Both the position numbers and the translations under genes were made by a program. The notes under the pieces are model-generated. The model ran no database searches, was not told where the DNA came from, and saw nothing but the letters and a program-made list of their open reading frames with translations. 43,276 nucleotides of DNA from Nitrospira sp. SG-bin2. Lineage in GTDB: Bacteria; Nitrospirota; Nitrospiria; Nitrospirales; Nitrospiraceae. Positions 32,238 to 39,524 of the stretch are shown piece after piece (the first letter of the stretch is position 1; each line of letters begins with the position of its first letter). The stretch is from assembly GCA_002083405.1 (NCBI GenBank), contig LVWT01000028.1:1-43276 (forward strand). The letters are read 5' to 3'.

Positions 32238-32501
32238 ATGACGGTGGCTGGTGTGAAGTTCGAACAGGCGATGGCCAGATTGGAAGCCATCGTGGCGGAA
32301 TTAGAAAAGGGGGATTTGCCCCTGGATGAGTCGTTGAGGATCTTCGAAGAGGGTATTCGTCTGTCGAAGAACTGCTTGAAGGTGTTGGAAGAGGCCGAGC
32401 GGAAGATCGAAGTGCTGGTCCAGGACACAAACGGCAAGAAGCATCTTCGCGCATTTTCTTCGGACGGTGACGAGAGACGGGATTCCGACGCGGACGTATA
32501 A
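32238..32501 (+). CDS. xseB: Exodeoxyribonuclease VII small subunit
   Basis: The protein of 87 residues is a helical hairpin with KFEQAMARLEAIVAELEKGD and SLRIFEEGIRLSKNCLKVLEEAE, the standard XseB pattern. It binds the C-terminal region of XseA. The ATG at 32238 follows AGAGGAG with no spacing. GTG at 32244, two codons later, has the better distance and may be the true start. It lies directly after xseA. Confidence 0.94.
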   Translation: MTVAGVKFEQAMARLEAIVAELEKGDLPLDESLRIFEEGIRLSKNCLKVLEEAERKIEVLVQDTNGKKHLRAFSSDGDERRDSDADV

Positions 32502-32553
32502 CACCTCAGTGGTCCGACTGCCTTGTCGATGTCTTGATAGAATCCGTCTTTCC

Positions 32554-33324
32554 ATGGGCACCAAAGCATACCCTCAAAAAGCTCGTCTTGATCAACGGCT
32601 GGTCGCGCAGGGGTTGGCGCCAAGCCGGGAAGCCGCGGCACGGATGATCCTCGCCGGAGAGGTCAGGGTGAACGGCGCCATGATCGACAAACCGGCCAAA
32701 GCGGTGTCTGTGGAGGCGGCGATCGACATTGTTTCACACGGCTCCCGCTTTGTCAGTCGCGGCGGGGACAAGCTTGCAGCTGCTTTGGATGCGTCCGGGA
32801 CCGAACCTCGTGGTCTTGTCTGTCTTGATGTGGGATGCTCCACCGGAGGGTTCACCGATTGTCTCTTGCAACGGGGCGCGACGCGGATTTATGCGGTCGA
32901 TGTCGGCTACGGCCAATTCGACTGGCGGCTTCGGCAGGACCCGCGTGTCGTACTGATCGAGCGGACCAACATCCGCTATATCGAACGGTCAGCCGTTCCT
33001 GAACCGATCGCGCTCACCGTCATCGATGTGTCGTTTATCTCATTGACGAACGTGCTCCCTTCAATCCTCCCGTTCTTAGCGCCCAACGCCCGCGTCATTG
33101 CACTCGTCAAACCGCAGTTCGAAGTCGGGAAAGGACAGGTTGGTCGAGGCGGAATCGTTCGTGACGAGACGCAACGGCAGGCTGTACTCCAGCGGATCGT
33201 GCGCCATGCGGACGAACTGGGATTGCGGGTGCTGCAGACATTGGATTGTCCCGTGAAGGGGAAGAAGGGGAATCACGAAATGTTGGCAATTTTTGAGCTC
33301 ACGGCGCGGTTTCATGGTATGTAA
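32554..33324 (+). CDS. tlyA: TlyA-family 16S/23S rRNA 2'-O-methyltransferase (S4 + FtsJ-like)
   Basis: The protein has 256 residues. Residues about 9-65 form an S4 RNA-binding domain (RLDQRLVAQGLAPSREAAAR, GEVRVNG), followed by a Rossmann methyltransferase with LDVGCSTGGFTDCLL for SAM and VIDVSFISL and LVKPQFEVG. TlyA methylates ribose 2'-OH groups of rRNA (C1409 in 16S, C1920 in 23S in mycobacteria; loss gives capreomycin resistance). The ATG at 32554 is chosen since earlier frame sequence overlaps xseB and is not conserved. A TAGAAT box (32538-32543) lies ten bases before it. Confidence 0.93.
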   Translation: MGTKAYPQKARLDQRLVAQGLAPSREAAARMILAGEVRVNGAMIDKPAKAVSVEAAIDIVSHGSRFVSRGGDKLAAALDASGTEPRGLVCLDVGCSTGGFTDCLLQRGATRIYAVDVGYGQFDWRLRQDPRVVLIERTNIRYIERSAVPEPIALTVIDVSFISLTNVLPSILPFLAPNARVIALVKPQFEVGKGQVGRGGIVRDETQRQAVLQRIVRHADELGLRVLQTLDCPVKGKKGNHEMLAIFELTARFHGM

Positions 33325-33366
33325 AAGAGCAAAGCGGTTTTTAGAGGATACTCATTTAGCGGAGGG

Positions 33367-34293
33367 ATGATGAAGGTACTCGTAACGGGCGGCGCAGGAT
33401 TCATCGGCTCCCACGTGGTCGATCGGCTCGTGGAAGAAGGGCACCAAGTCGTTATTGTGGATGACTTGTCTTCCGGGACGAGAAAAAACGTCAATCGCGC
33501 TGCCAGCTTGTACAAGCTGGACATCCAAAGCGGGAGACTGGAGCGAGTGTTTCGCAATGAGCGGCCCAACATCGTCATTCATCTGGCTGCTCAAGTCAGC
33601 GTAAGGGTCTCGGTTGACAATCCGGTATTCGATGCGCAGGTCAACGTGCTAGGGACGATGAATGTCCTGCATCAAGCGGTGCATCATGGGGTGAGAAAGG
33701 TCATCTTCTCCTCTTCCGGCGGCGCAATTTATGGAGAGCAGGAGGCATTTCCAGCGCCGGAATCTCACGTGACCAAACCGCTCTCGCCCTATGGCATCAG
33801 CAAACTCTGCGCCGAACATTACTTGTCCTATTTTCAGCGTATCAGCGGAATTCAGGTCGTGAGCTTGCGGTATGGGAACGTATATGGACCTCGGCAAGAT
33901 CCGGAAGGGGAAGCCGGTGTCGTGGCAATTTTCATTCGAAAGATGTTGAACAACGAGCAGCCGATCATCAACGGGAATGGCCGCCAAACCAGGGACTTCG
34001 TGTTCGTTGACGATGTGGCAGAGGCCAACCTGGTGGCGATGAGACAGGATTCACAGGGTGTCTATAATGTCGGGACCGGGATTGAAACGTCGGTCAATGA
34101 ACTGTTCCGGATACTCGTGGGCCTCACCGGCTCTTCCTGCAAGGAAGTGCATGGTCCGGCTAAGCTGGGGGAGCAGATGCGCAGTGTGATCGACTCCACA
34201 AAGCTCAAGCAAGAGCTGGGCTGGGAACCTGAGGCCGATCTTACCAAGGGTCTTGAGAAAACCGTCGCCTATTTCCGTGAACTAATGGGCTAG
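33367..34293 (+). CDS. NAD-dependent sugar-nucleotide epimerase/dehydratase (GalE-like SDR)
   Basis: The protein of 308 residues is an extended SDR: dinucleotide motif TGGAGFIGSHVVD near residue 8, VIVDDLSSG, HLAAQVSVRVSV, the Ser-Ser active region IFSSSGGAIYG and the YxxxK pair in SPYGISKLCAEHYL, then SLRYGNVYGPRQDP and GNGRQTRDFVFVDDVAEAN. It fits UDP-glucose/GlcNAc 4-epimerases but could be a related epimerase. ATG codons at 33367 and 33370 are both possible. It supplies sugar nucleotides for envelope polysaccharide. Confidence 0.9.
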   Translation: MMKVLVTGGAGFIGSHVVDRLVEEGHQVVIVDDLSSGTRKNVNRAASLYKLDIQSGRLERVFRNERPNIVIHLAAQVSVRVSVDNPVFDAQVNVLGTMNVLHQAVHHGVRKVIFSSSGGAIYGEQEAFPAPESHVTKPLSPYGISKLCAEHYLSYFQRISGIQVVSLRYGNVYGPRQDPEGEAGVVAIFIRKMLNNEQPIINGNGRQTRDFVFVDDVAEANLVAMRQDSQGVYNVGTGIETSVNELFRILVGLTGSSCKEVHGPAKLGEQMRSVIDSTKLKQELGWEPEADLTKGLEKTVAYFRELMG

Positions 34294-34339
34294 CCCGCTC
34301 CGCTGACGATGTGAGGGGAGCGGGCAATGGGATCCCATT
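34293..34339. terminator. Hairpin and palindrome at a convergent junction
   Basis: GCCCGCTCC (34293-34301) pairs with GGAGCGGGC (34317-34325) around a 15-base loop. The perfect palindrome AATGGGATCCCATT (34326-34339) follows. The site lies between the epimerase and rhodanese genes, which converge, so it may stop both transcripts. There is no U-run. Confidence 0.5.
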
Positions 34340-34350
34340 GGTTCACCGGA

Positions 34351-34671
34351 TCAGTATCGTGGAACTTTCCCGTCTACCTGGAGCGACCAGGCATCGATCC
34401 CGCCGATCAGATTCTTGACGTTTGAGAAGCCTTGCTGGAGTAGAAATCCCGTCGCGTCTCCGCTTCTCATCCCATGATGGCAATACGCGATGATTTCGGT
34501 ATTCTTGTCCAGCTTTGAAAGCGACTGGGGCAAGGTGCCCAGCGGGATCAGCAGGGAGTTGTCCAGCTTGGCCAGCGCATTCTCCCAGGGTTCCCGAACA
34601 TCCAACAGTACCAGGTCGTCCCCCTTCTCCAAGCGGGTTTTCAATTCTTTCGGCGTAATCGTGAAACTCAT
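34351..34671 (-). CDS. Single-domain rhodanese-like protein
   Basis: The protein is 106 residues from the ATG at 34671, which has AGGAGGG six bases upstream. The active-site loop IIAYCHHGMRSGDA has the nucleophilic Cys64, and the N-terminal LLDVREPWE motif is typical. Rhodanese domains move sulfur from thiosulfate or a persulfide carrier to an acceptor. The partner is unknown. It has its own promoter, located at the 3' end of aat. Confidence 0.92.
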   Translation of the reverse strand: MSFTITPKELKTRLEKGDDLVLLDVREPWENALAKLDNSLLIPLGTLPQSLSKLDKNTEIIAYCHHGMRSGDATGFLLQQGFSNVKNLIGGIDAWSLQVDGKVPRY

Positions 34672-34698
34672 AGGATGCCCTCCTCTTAAAGAAAATGA

Positions 34699-34728
34699 AT
34701 CATAAGTGAGAGGGGAAAAGACTGTCAA
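34699..34728 (-). promoter_or_regulatory. Sigma70-type promoter of the rhodanese gene
   Basis: Minus strand: perfect TTGACA (34723-34728), an 18-bp spacer and TATGAT (34699-34704). The aat stop codon TGA lies inside the -35 hexamer. A start near 34692 leaves a short leader with AGGAGGG. Confidence 0.65.
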
Positions 34729-35441
34729 ATTCCGGATTGTATGGCGGGAACAGTATCAAACGCCCATCTTCCGTAGCGATTGGATCGGCCGGTGGCTTCG
34801 GACAGGCAGGCCATGAACTCGCGCCGTGGAATTTCTTCGGCGCCGAAGCGACGGACGTGTGGCGAGGCTTGCTGGCAGTCGATGATTGAGAACTCCCAGA
34901 CTTGTAACTGACGTACGAGTGCGACCAACGCGGTCTTTGACGCGTCGTCTACTTGTGTAAACATGGATTCGGCAAAGAATGCCGTCCCGAGGGCCAGGCC
35001 GTACAGGCCGCCGACCAAGTCTGTCCCGACCCAGGTTTCTACAGAATGGGCATAACCGAGTTCATGCAGTGTTCCGTAGGCCTCGATCATCGCGGGCGTG
35101 ATCCAGGTGCCGCCGTTGGGATATTGTGGTCTGGGGCCGGCGCATCGGGTCATCACTTCCCGGAAGCAGCGGTCGAGCGTGACCGTGAAGAGACCGCGAC
35201 GCATCGTCCGCTCCAGGCTGCGTGGGACGTGGAGCTTGGAGGGGAAGAGCACAGCCCGTGGATCCGGTGACCACCATAAGATCGGCTGGTCCTCGTTGTA
35301 CCAGGGAAAGATGCCGTGGCGATAGGCTTCAAGGAGCCGTTCAGGGCGGAGGTCTCCGCCGACTGCCAGCAAACCGTCTGCGTCAGCCTGTTCAACCGGC
35401 GGAAAGTTGAGATTCCTTCCGCTTGCGCTCAGGACGAACAT
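34725..35441 (-). CDS. aat: Leucyl/phenylalanyl-tRNA-protein transferase
   Basis: Aat adds Leu or Phe to proteins with N-terminal Arg or Lys, marking them for ClpAP (N-end rule). The protein of 238 residues has FPPVEQADADGLLAVGGDL, YRHGIFPWYNEDQPILWWSPDPRAVL, HSVETWV, LVGGLYGLALG and FFAESMF, all hallmarks of the family. clpS and clpA are not in the window. It lies 36 bases after the exported orphan. Confidence 0.97.
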   Translation of the reverse strand: MFVLSASGRNLNFPPVEQADADGLLAVGGDLRPERLLEAYRHGIFPWYNEDQPILWWSPDPRAVLFPSKLHVPRSLERTMRRGLFTVTLDRCFREVMTRCAGPRPQYPNGGTWITPAMIEAYGTLHELGYAHSVETWVGTDLVGGLYGLALGTAFFAESMFTQVDDASKTALVALVRQLQVWEFSIIDCQQASPHVRRFGAEEIPRREFMACLSEATGRSNRYGRWAFDTVPAIQSGI

Positions 35442-35477
35442 ATCGAAAGAGACCGGTCAATTCTTGGGTAGCTCGTC

Positions 35478-37184
35478 TTATCCGTTCCTCTTCAATGTCG
35501 AAGCCAAGATCGGTCGGAAGGTCGGATCGGCATCGAGCACCGCTTTTAGCAGTTCACTGTGAAGAAAGTAGCGCCAGACCGCGTCGTCTTTTCCCGGCAC
35601 TTCATCGAACCAGAGTTTTGCGTCGGTCAGATGCCGCAGCATCTTCGCCTTGTCTCCGTAATCCGGCATGAAAATCATGCTGTAGGCCATGGTGTATTCT
35701 GCGAGAAATTTGTCGATCGGCAGCTCGGCCAGGCCCGATGCCTTTTCGGCATCGGCATAGGCCTGGAGGCTGTCCGGATCGTGCAAAGTCCGGTTCCAGG
35801 CAACTTTGTTGATGCGGGACCAGGCTAATTGGAGGAGGGCTTCGGCCTTGGGTGTTTTCCGGTTGTCAGGAATGTCGCGGACCAGGGCTTCAAAGGTTTC
35901 GATCATCGGGAGCTGGTCGTTGTTCCATCGGTAGGCCATGCCGAGTCGGAAGCGGTTGTCCAGCTGTTCGGGACGGATCTTGGCAAGGGTCTCTAGGGCC
36001 GGTACCATCCGGTAGAGAAAATCCGCTGGTGTCGGCTGGGGCAGGCCGCCCATCTCCATTCCGTTAGAGAGGTCCAGACGGGCTGCTCCTGCATAGATGT
36101 TCCAGTAGAATTCGTTGACGGTGAGCGAAAGCGCCGGGTCTTTCACGGTCAGGCTGTGCCCCTTGGCGGCATCCCCGAGCAGCACGGCGTACAGGTGCTT
36201 GGTGAGGACCTGCAGGGCGTCAACCTGGTTCGGATCGATGATCAGGATACGGTTGAGCAGTGCGATCCGATCGCGCAAATCGGGGAAGCTTGCGGCCCGT
36301 GCTGCAGCGGCCGTGAATGTGCCTGGTTGATCGTTGGGTCCCCACCACACCAGCGATTCAGGCAGAGCCCGGCTGATTTCTGTCGTGAATGGAATCTGCT
36401 CGGCCACCATGCCCGGCGCTTCCGGGGTGGTGTCCACCGGCTGCTGAAACACCGCGGTATCGTTCGGGAACCCGTGTTGTTTGAGCCCGGTGAACACGAC
36501 CCATTGGGTGACGACGGATTTGATCGCGCGCCGGGGACGTTTGACCGTGCTCGTCCATTGCACGGTGCCGGGCGCATGGGTAACCGGTGCGGTTAACGGG
36601 TCCTGGTATGCCACCGTAATCGCGACCAACGTGGTTGGGACGCCGATGACCTTGCCGTTCGGCTTGAGCCGAAATGACCCGTCGGGGATTCGACGGCTGT
36701 TCGTGACGGTCAATTGCAGGCCGCTCCCTGGCGGTGACGTCCCGATCGCATCCATGACGAATGCCGAGGCCGGAGTATCCGACAGCTCGTCCCCATAGAA
36801 TACCAGCGGGCCTGCGCTGGGCCAGAGGACATCCATGCCGACGTCCGTCCGTTTCAGGGCCGGTGCGTGGCCGGCGGTCATTTTTTTCCAGCAAGTCTCA
36901 TAGGATGAGTCGTGTGCTTCGGGAGCAGTCTTACGACCAGGCGGCAAAGCTGTCACAAGCCGATATTGGCAGGCGAAGTCCAACTGCCCAAAAGTCAGAC
37001 GGTCGCCCTTTGAGATGGCATCGGCGTATCGGCGAGCAGCCTCGGTGGCCGGGCTCTGGACCGTCGCACGTGCGTGTGGCGTGCGTGAAGCTGCTGCCGC
37101 AGCAAGCATTGCCGAACTGGCATCGAAAATGGTGAACAGCCCCCCAATAATTAATGCCGCTGTGAGTGGTCTGCATCGAGTCAT
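35478..37184 (-). CDS. Large exported protein of unknown function
   Basis: The protein is 568 residues from the ATG at 37184 (TTG at 37232 adds 16 more). I recognise no family. Residues 1-30 are a signal peptide ending near SSAMLAAAA. The mature N-terminal half has Cys-containing FACQYRL and YETCWKKM segments and beta-rich stretches. The C-terminal half is mainly helical, resembling tandem helical repeats (RIALLNRILIIDPNQVDALQVL reads like a TPR helix pair; also RFRLGMAYRWNNDQ). Trp and Tyr are frequent. It is likely periplasmic or cell-surface and could be a scaffold. It lies downstream of the anti-sigma gene. Confidence 0.75.
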   Translation of the reverse strand: MTRCRPLTAALIIGGLFTIFDASSAMLAAAAASRTPHARATVQSPATEAARRYADAISKGDRLTFGQLDFACQYRLVTALPPGRKTAPEAHDSSYETCWKKMTAGHAPALKRTDVGMDVLWPSAGPLVFYGDELSDTPASAFVMDAIGTSPPGSGLQLTVTNSRRIPDGSFRLKPNGKVIGVPTTLVAITVAYQDPLTAPVTHAPGTVQWTSTVKRPRRAIKSVVTQWVVFTGLKQHGFPNDTAVFQQPVDTTPEAPGMVAEQIPFTTEISRALPESLVWWGPNDQPGTFTAAAARAASFPDLRDRIALLNRILIIDPNQVDALQVLTKHLYAVLLGDAAKGHSLTVKDPALSLTVNEFYWNIYAGAARLDLSNGMEMGGLPQPTPADFLYRMVPALETLAKIRPEQLDNRFRLGMAYRWNNDQLPMIETFEALVRDIPDNRKTPKAEALLQLAWSRINKVAWNRTLHDPDSLQAYADAEKASGLAELPIDKFLAEYTMAYSMIFMPDYGDKAKMLRHLTDAKLWFDEVPGKDDAVWRYFLHSELLKAVLDADPTFRPILASTLKRNG

Positions 37185-37268
37185 GATGAACGCCTGTATT
37201 GAAAAAAGTTTCACTCCAGATCCGTTGGTCAATTTAGCATGGAGGCCGGCGGGTTTGACAGAGATTGA

Positions 37269-37568
37269 TCACCGGAATCGGGCTGCGTTCAAAATCTTCT
37301 CGCGCATCAGGGCCCGCTCGTTCGCCGATAGGGCCGGGGCGGGATTCCCGCGGCAGAGCGACACGGTCTGGCGAAGAGAGGCCACGAACTCTTCGCAGTG
37401 AGGGCAGTCGCCCAGGTGCCGCCGGATTTGCAGACAAATGTCATCCGGCAGCTCATCGTCGATAAAATCCGACAATTCACGAAGAATACCGAGGCACCGT
37501 CCGGCTTCATGCCGATGGGGTGTGGCTGCAAGACCTCTTCGTGGTTTCGGGGCGGCACGTTTTACCAT
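37269..37568 (-). CDS. Zinc-finger anti-sigma factor (ZAS-like)
   Basis: The protein of 99 residues has the anti-sigma zinc motif: His51-x3-Cys55-x2-Cys58 in RRHLGDCPHC, with Cys25 in AGRCLGILREL as the likely fourth ligand. LSDFIDDELP separates them. No membrane segment follows, so it is a soluble form and would sense redox or zinc in the cytoplasm. It starts 17 bases after the sigma gene and is its likely inhibitor. Confidence 0.88.
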   Translation of the reverse strand: MVKRAAPKPRRGLAATPHRHEAGRCLGILRELSDFIDDELPDDICLQIRRHLGDCPHCEEFVASLRQTVSLCRGNPAPALSANERALMREKILNAARFR

Positions 37569-37585
37569 CGCGGTTTCTCCCTGCG

Positions 37586-38215
37586 CTACGTCAGTGACTC
37601 GTGATCCGGCTCGTGAGTTCCTTCCGCAAGGCCTCGCGCGCTGAGTTCGCGGCGGACAAAGAGACGCGCGCGGTGGAGCCGTGATTTCACCGCGCGCTCG
37701 CTCAAACCCATAACGGTTCCCGCTTCCTTAGCGCTCAAACCTTCCATGTCGCGCAGCACGAGCACCATCTTGTATTTCTTGGGCAGTTTGTCGATCGCGG
37801 CATTGAGGGCTTGCCGCAGCTCCTTGTTCTGGAGGGCCTCTTCCGGACTCAGCCCTTCGACGGGGATCTGCAGGTGGAACTCGCCCTCGGAAGAGGGAAT
37901 GAACTCTTCCAGCGACAGCTCTCGTTCCGGCGCCCCCTTGCGTTTTCGCCGCATACGCAGGCAGGCCCGCGAAGCGATGGCATAGAGCCAGGTGGAGACC
38001 TGTGCGTCGCCGCGGAAGCGGTTGAATCCACGGTAGGCATTCAAAAAGGTTTCCTGCACCAAGTCCTTCGCCGCTTCGGCTTCCCCGCACAGCCTGTTCG
38101 CGTAGCGATACATCAGATCGACGTGATCCTTGTAGAGCGTGTCGAACCGGTCTCGCATATTCGGCGATACGGATAACCGGCCGTCTGAGGCGCGTGGTAT
38201 TCGAGTAGATTTCAT
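37586..38215 (-). CDS. ECF-type sigma-70 factor
   Basis: The protein of 209 residues has sigma region 2 (LYKDHVDLMYRYANRL, DLVQETFLNAYRGF, STWLYAIASRACLRMRRK) and region 4 (LPKKYKMVLVLRDMEGLS and SERAVKSRLHRARLF), without region 1.1 or 3. The linker EEFIPSSEGEFHLQIPVEGL is somewhat long. It is co-transcribed with the anti-sigma gene. The sigma promoter is a sigma70-type site nine bases before the ATG, so the start at 38215 would give leaderless mRNA. A later ATG at 38158 is possible. Confidence 0.94.
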   Translation of the reverse strand: MKSTRIPRASDGRLSVSPNMRDRFDTLYKDHVDLMYRYANRLCGEAEAAKDLVQETFLNAYRGFNRFRGDAQVSTWLYAIASRACLRMRRKRKGAPERELSLEEFIPSSEGEFHLQIPVEGLSPEEALQNKELRQALNAAIDKLPKKYKMVLVLRDMEGLSAKEAGTVMGLSERAVKSRLHRARLFVRRELSARGLAEGTHEPDHESLT

Positions 38216-38224
38216 AGACCGTGC

Positions 38225-38254
38225 AGTCTACGAAGGGATGAAAAAGAGAGTCAA
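38225..38254 (-). promoter_or_regulatory. Sigma70-type promoter of the ECF sigma gene, leaderless geometry
   Basis: Minus strand: TTGACT (38249-38254), an 18-bp spacer and TAGACT (38225-38230), then nine bases to the ATG at 38215. It does not look like an ECF (GGAACTT-type) promoter, so basal expression appears to depend on the housekeeping sigma. Confidence 0.55.
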
Positions 38255-38278
38255 GTGAAAGGGGAGGAGAACGGAAGG

Positions 38279-39358
38279 TTAGTTCGGTCGATGGAATTCG
38301 ACGACTTCGCCCCGTCCATTGAGTTCAATGGTGATCGGGCTGCCTTCCCGTAGCCCCGCCAAGGCGGACTTTCCCCGATCCGTCTGATAGATCTGTTCGC
38401 CCTCGGGAGTCCAGAGTCTGATGCCGGCATGATCCGGCGACGCAAATTCCAACGGGCCGGTCAGAAAGCGGCGAGCCGGAGACGTCGTATTGGGAGCGGC
38501 AAGATCCGCCACCACGTTCCGACGATGAATGCGGAGGGTCAAGGTCTGTCCCACCTTCGCATCCTTGATGCCGATCTTGGCGTTGACGTTCACCACGCCG
38601 ACGGGGGTTCTGAAGAAGATGAAGTTCGATTTCAGCTTGGAGACAGTGCCGGTCAGCAATAGCTGTGCGTCGGCCCCTCCCGAAGCAATCTGGCCAATCT
38701 GGAGATCGAACTGCAAGTCATGGACACCGATGACGGTACCGTTGTCGTCGACTTCGACCGTGACCGGACTGCCTTCACGAAGCCCGGCGAGCGAGCGTTG
38801 ATGGGCGCCGAAGTCGAAGGAGCGCTCTCCTTCCGGTGTCCACCGCAGTAGCTTATTCTCGCCGTCTCCGCTCCGCTTGAACGGTCCGCTGAGATAACGA
38901 TGGACCAGGGAATCGTTGCTCCTCTTTCTGATCTCGACAGCGAGATGAGTATCATGGATCCAGAAGAAGACATCTTGAGAAGCGAGGAAATCCTTGAGGG
39001 TCGTCTTCGAGCTGAGCGTTAACAATCCGATCGGTGTTTTTAAGAAGACGATTCCGGGTTTGGTCCGCCACACCGATGCTTTCAGGCTGATGAATGGATT
39101 TGTTTCCATCCGGGCTGGATCAGTGACGGTCTCGGCCCGATTGGGAGTCGGCTTCACGGGGGTGGAATCGGCGCGTGTCTCGGATTGAGCCGGATTTGCT
39201 TCGACCGGGGCGGAGTCGGCCCTCGCATCAGACTCAGCGGGAATGGCGTTGTCGGGAACCCGAAGTTCGTCGTCGGCAAAGCCCGGCGACGTCGAACAGA
39301 CGAAACCAGCGAAAGCAAGGACTTGAAAGAACCGTCGATTGTTCGATAGTCGCGTCAT
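38279..39358 (-). CDS. Exported protein with two tandem beta-rich repeats, unknown function
   Basis: The protein has 359 residues from the ATG at 39358; the earlier frame up to 39682 overlaps der and is not used. Residues 1-28 are a signal peptide (cleavage after PGFA). Residues 40-88 hold an imperfect acidic/proline repeat (RADSAPVEANP, RADSTPVKPTP, DPARMETNP). Residues 104-214 and 248-357 are two copies of one unit: each starts F(L/R)TP(I/V)G, then RYLSGP or RFLTGP, WTPEGE, and LAGLREGSP near the end. No known domain is recognised. It is probably periplasmic or outer-membrane associated. A terminator separates it from der. Confidence 0.8.
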   Translation of the reverse strand: MTRLSNNRRFFQVLAFAGFVCSTSPGFADDELRVPDNAIPAESDARADSAPVEANPAQSETRADSTPVKPTPNRAETVTDPARMETNPFISLKASVWRTKPGIVFLKTPIGLLTLSSKTTLKDFLASQDVFFWIHDTHLAVEIRKRSNDSLVHRYLSGPFKRSGDGENKLLRWTPEGERSFDFGAHQRSLAGLREGSPVTVEVDDNGTVIGVHDLQFDLQIGQIASGGADAQLLLTGTVSKLKSNFIFFRTPVGVVNVNAKIGIKDAKVGQTLTLRIHRRNVVADLAAPNTTSPARRFLTGPLEFASPDHAGIRLWTPEGEQIYQTDRGKSALAGLREGSPITIELNGRGEVVEFHRPN

Positions 39359-39431
39359 CGGGGCCGAGACCTCTGATTGAACCCTTGCGGTGTCGCAAGC
39401 ACGTGGGCGTATGTGTCCCGTTGGGAAAATT

Positions 39432-39456
39432 GCAGGTGTCTTCGCAAGACACCTGC
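39432..39456 (-). terminator. Rho-independent terminator of der
   Basis: GCAGGTGTCTT (39432-39442) and AAGACACCTGC (39446-39456) are perfect 11-bp complements with a three-base loop. On the minus strand the stem is followed by AATTTTCCC, a short U-run. It lies 69 bases past the der stop. A smaller CTTGCG/CGCAAG hairpin (39384-39399) lies nearer the next gene. Confidence 0.8.
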
Positions 39457-39524
39457 ATCTCCTATGCGAGTAACATGAGCCTGCGAAGCCGTCAACTCGA
39501 AAGCGGTTTTGCACCGGCGGCCGG

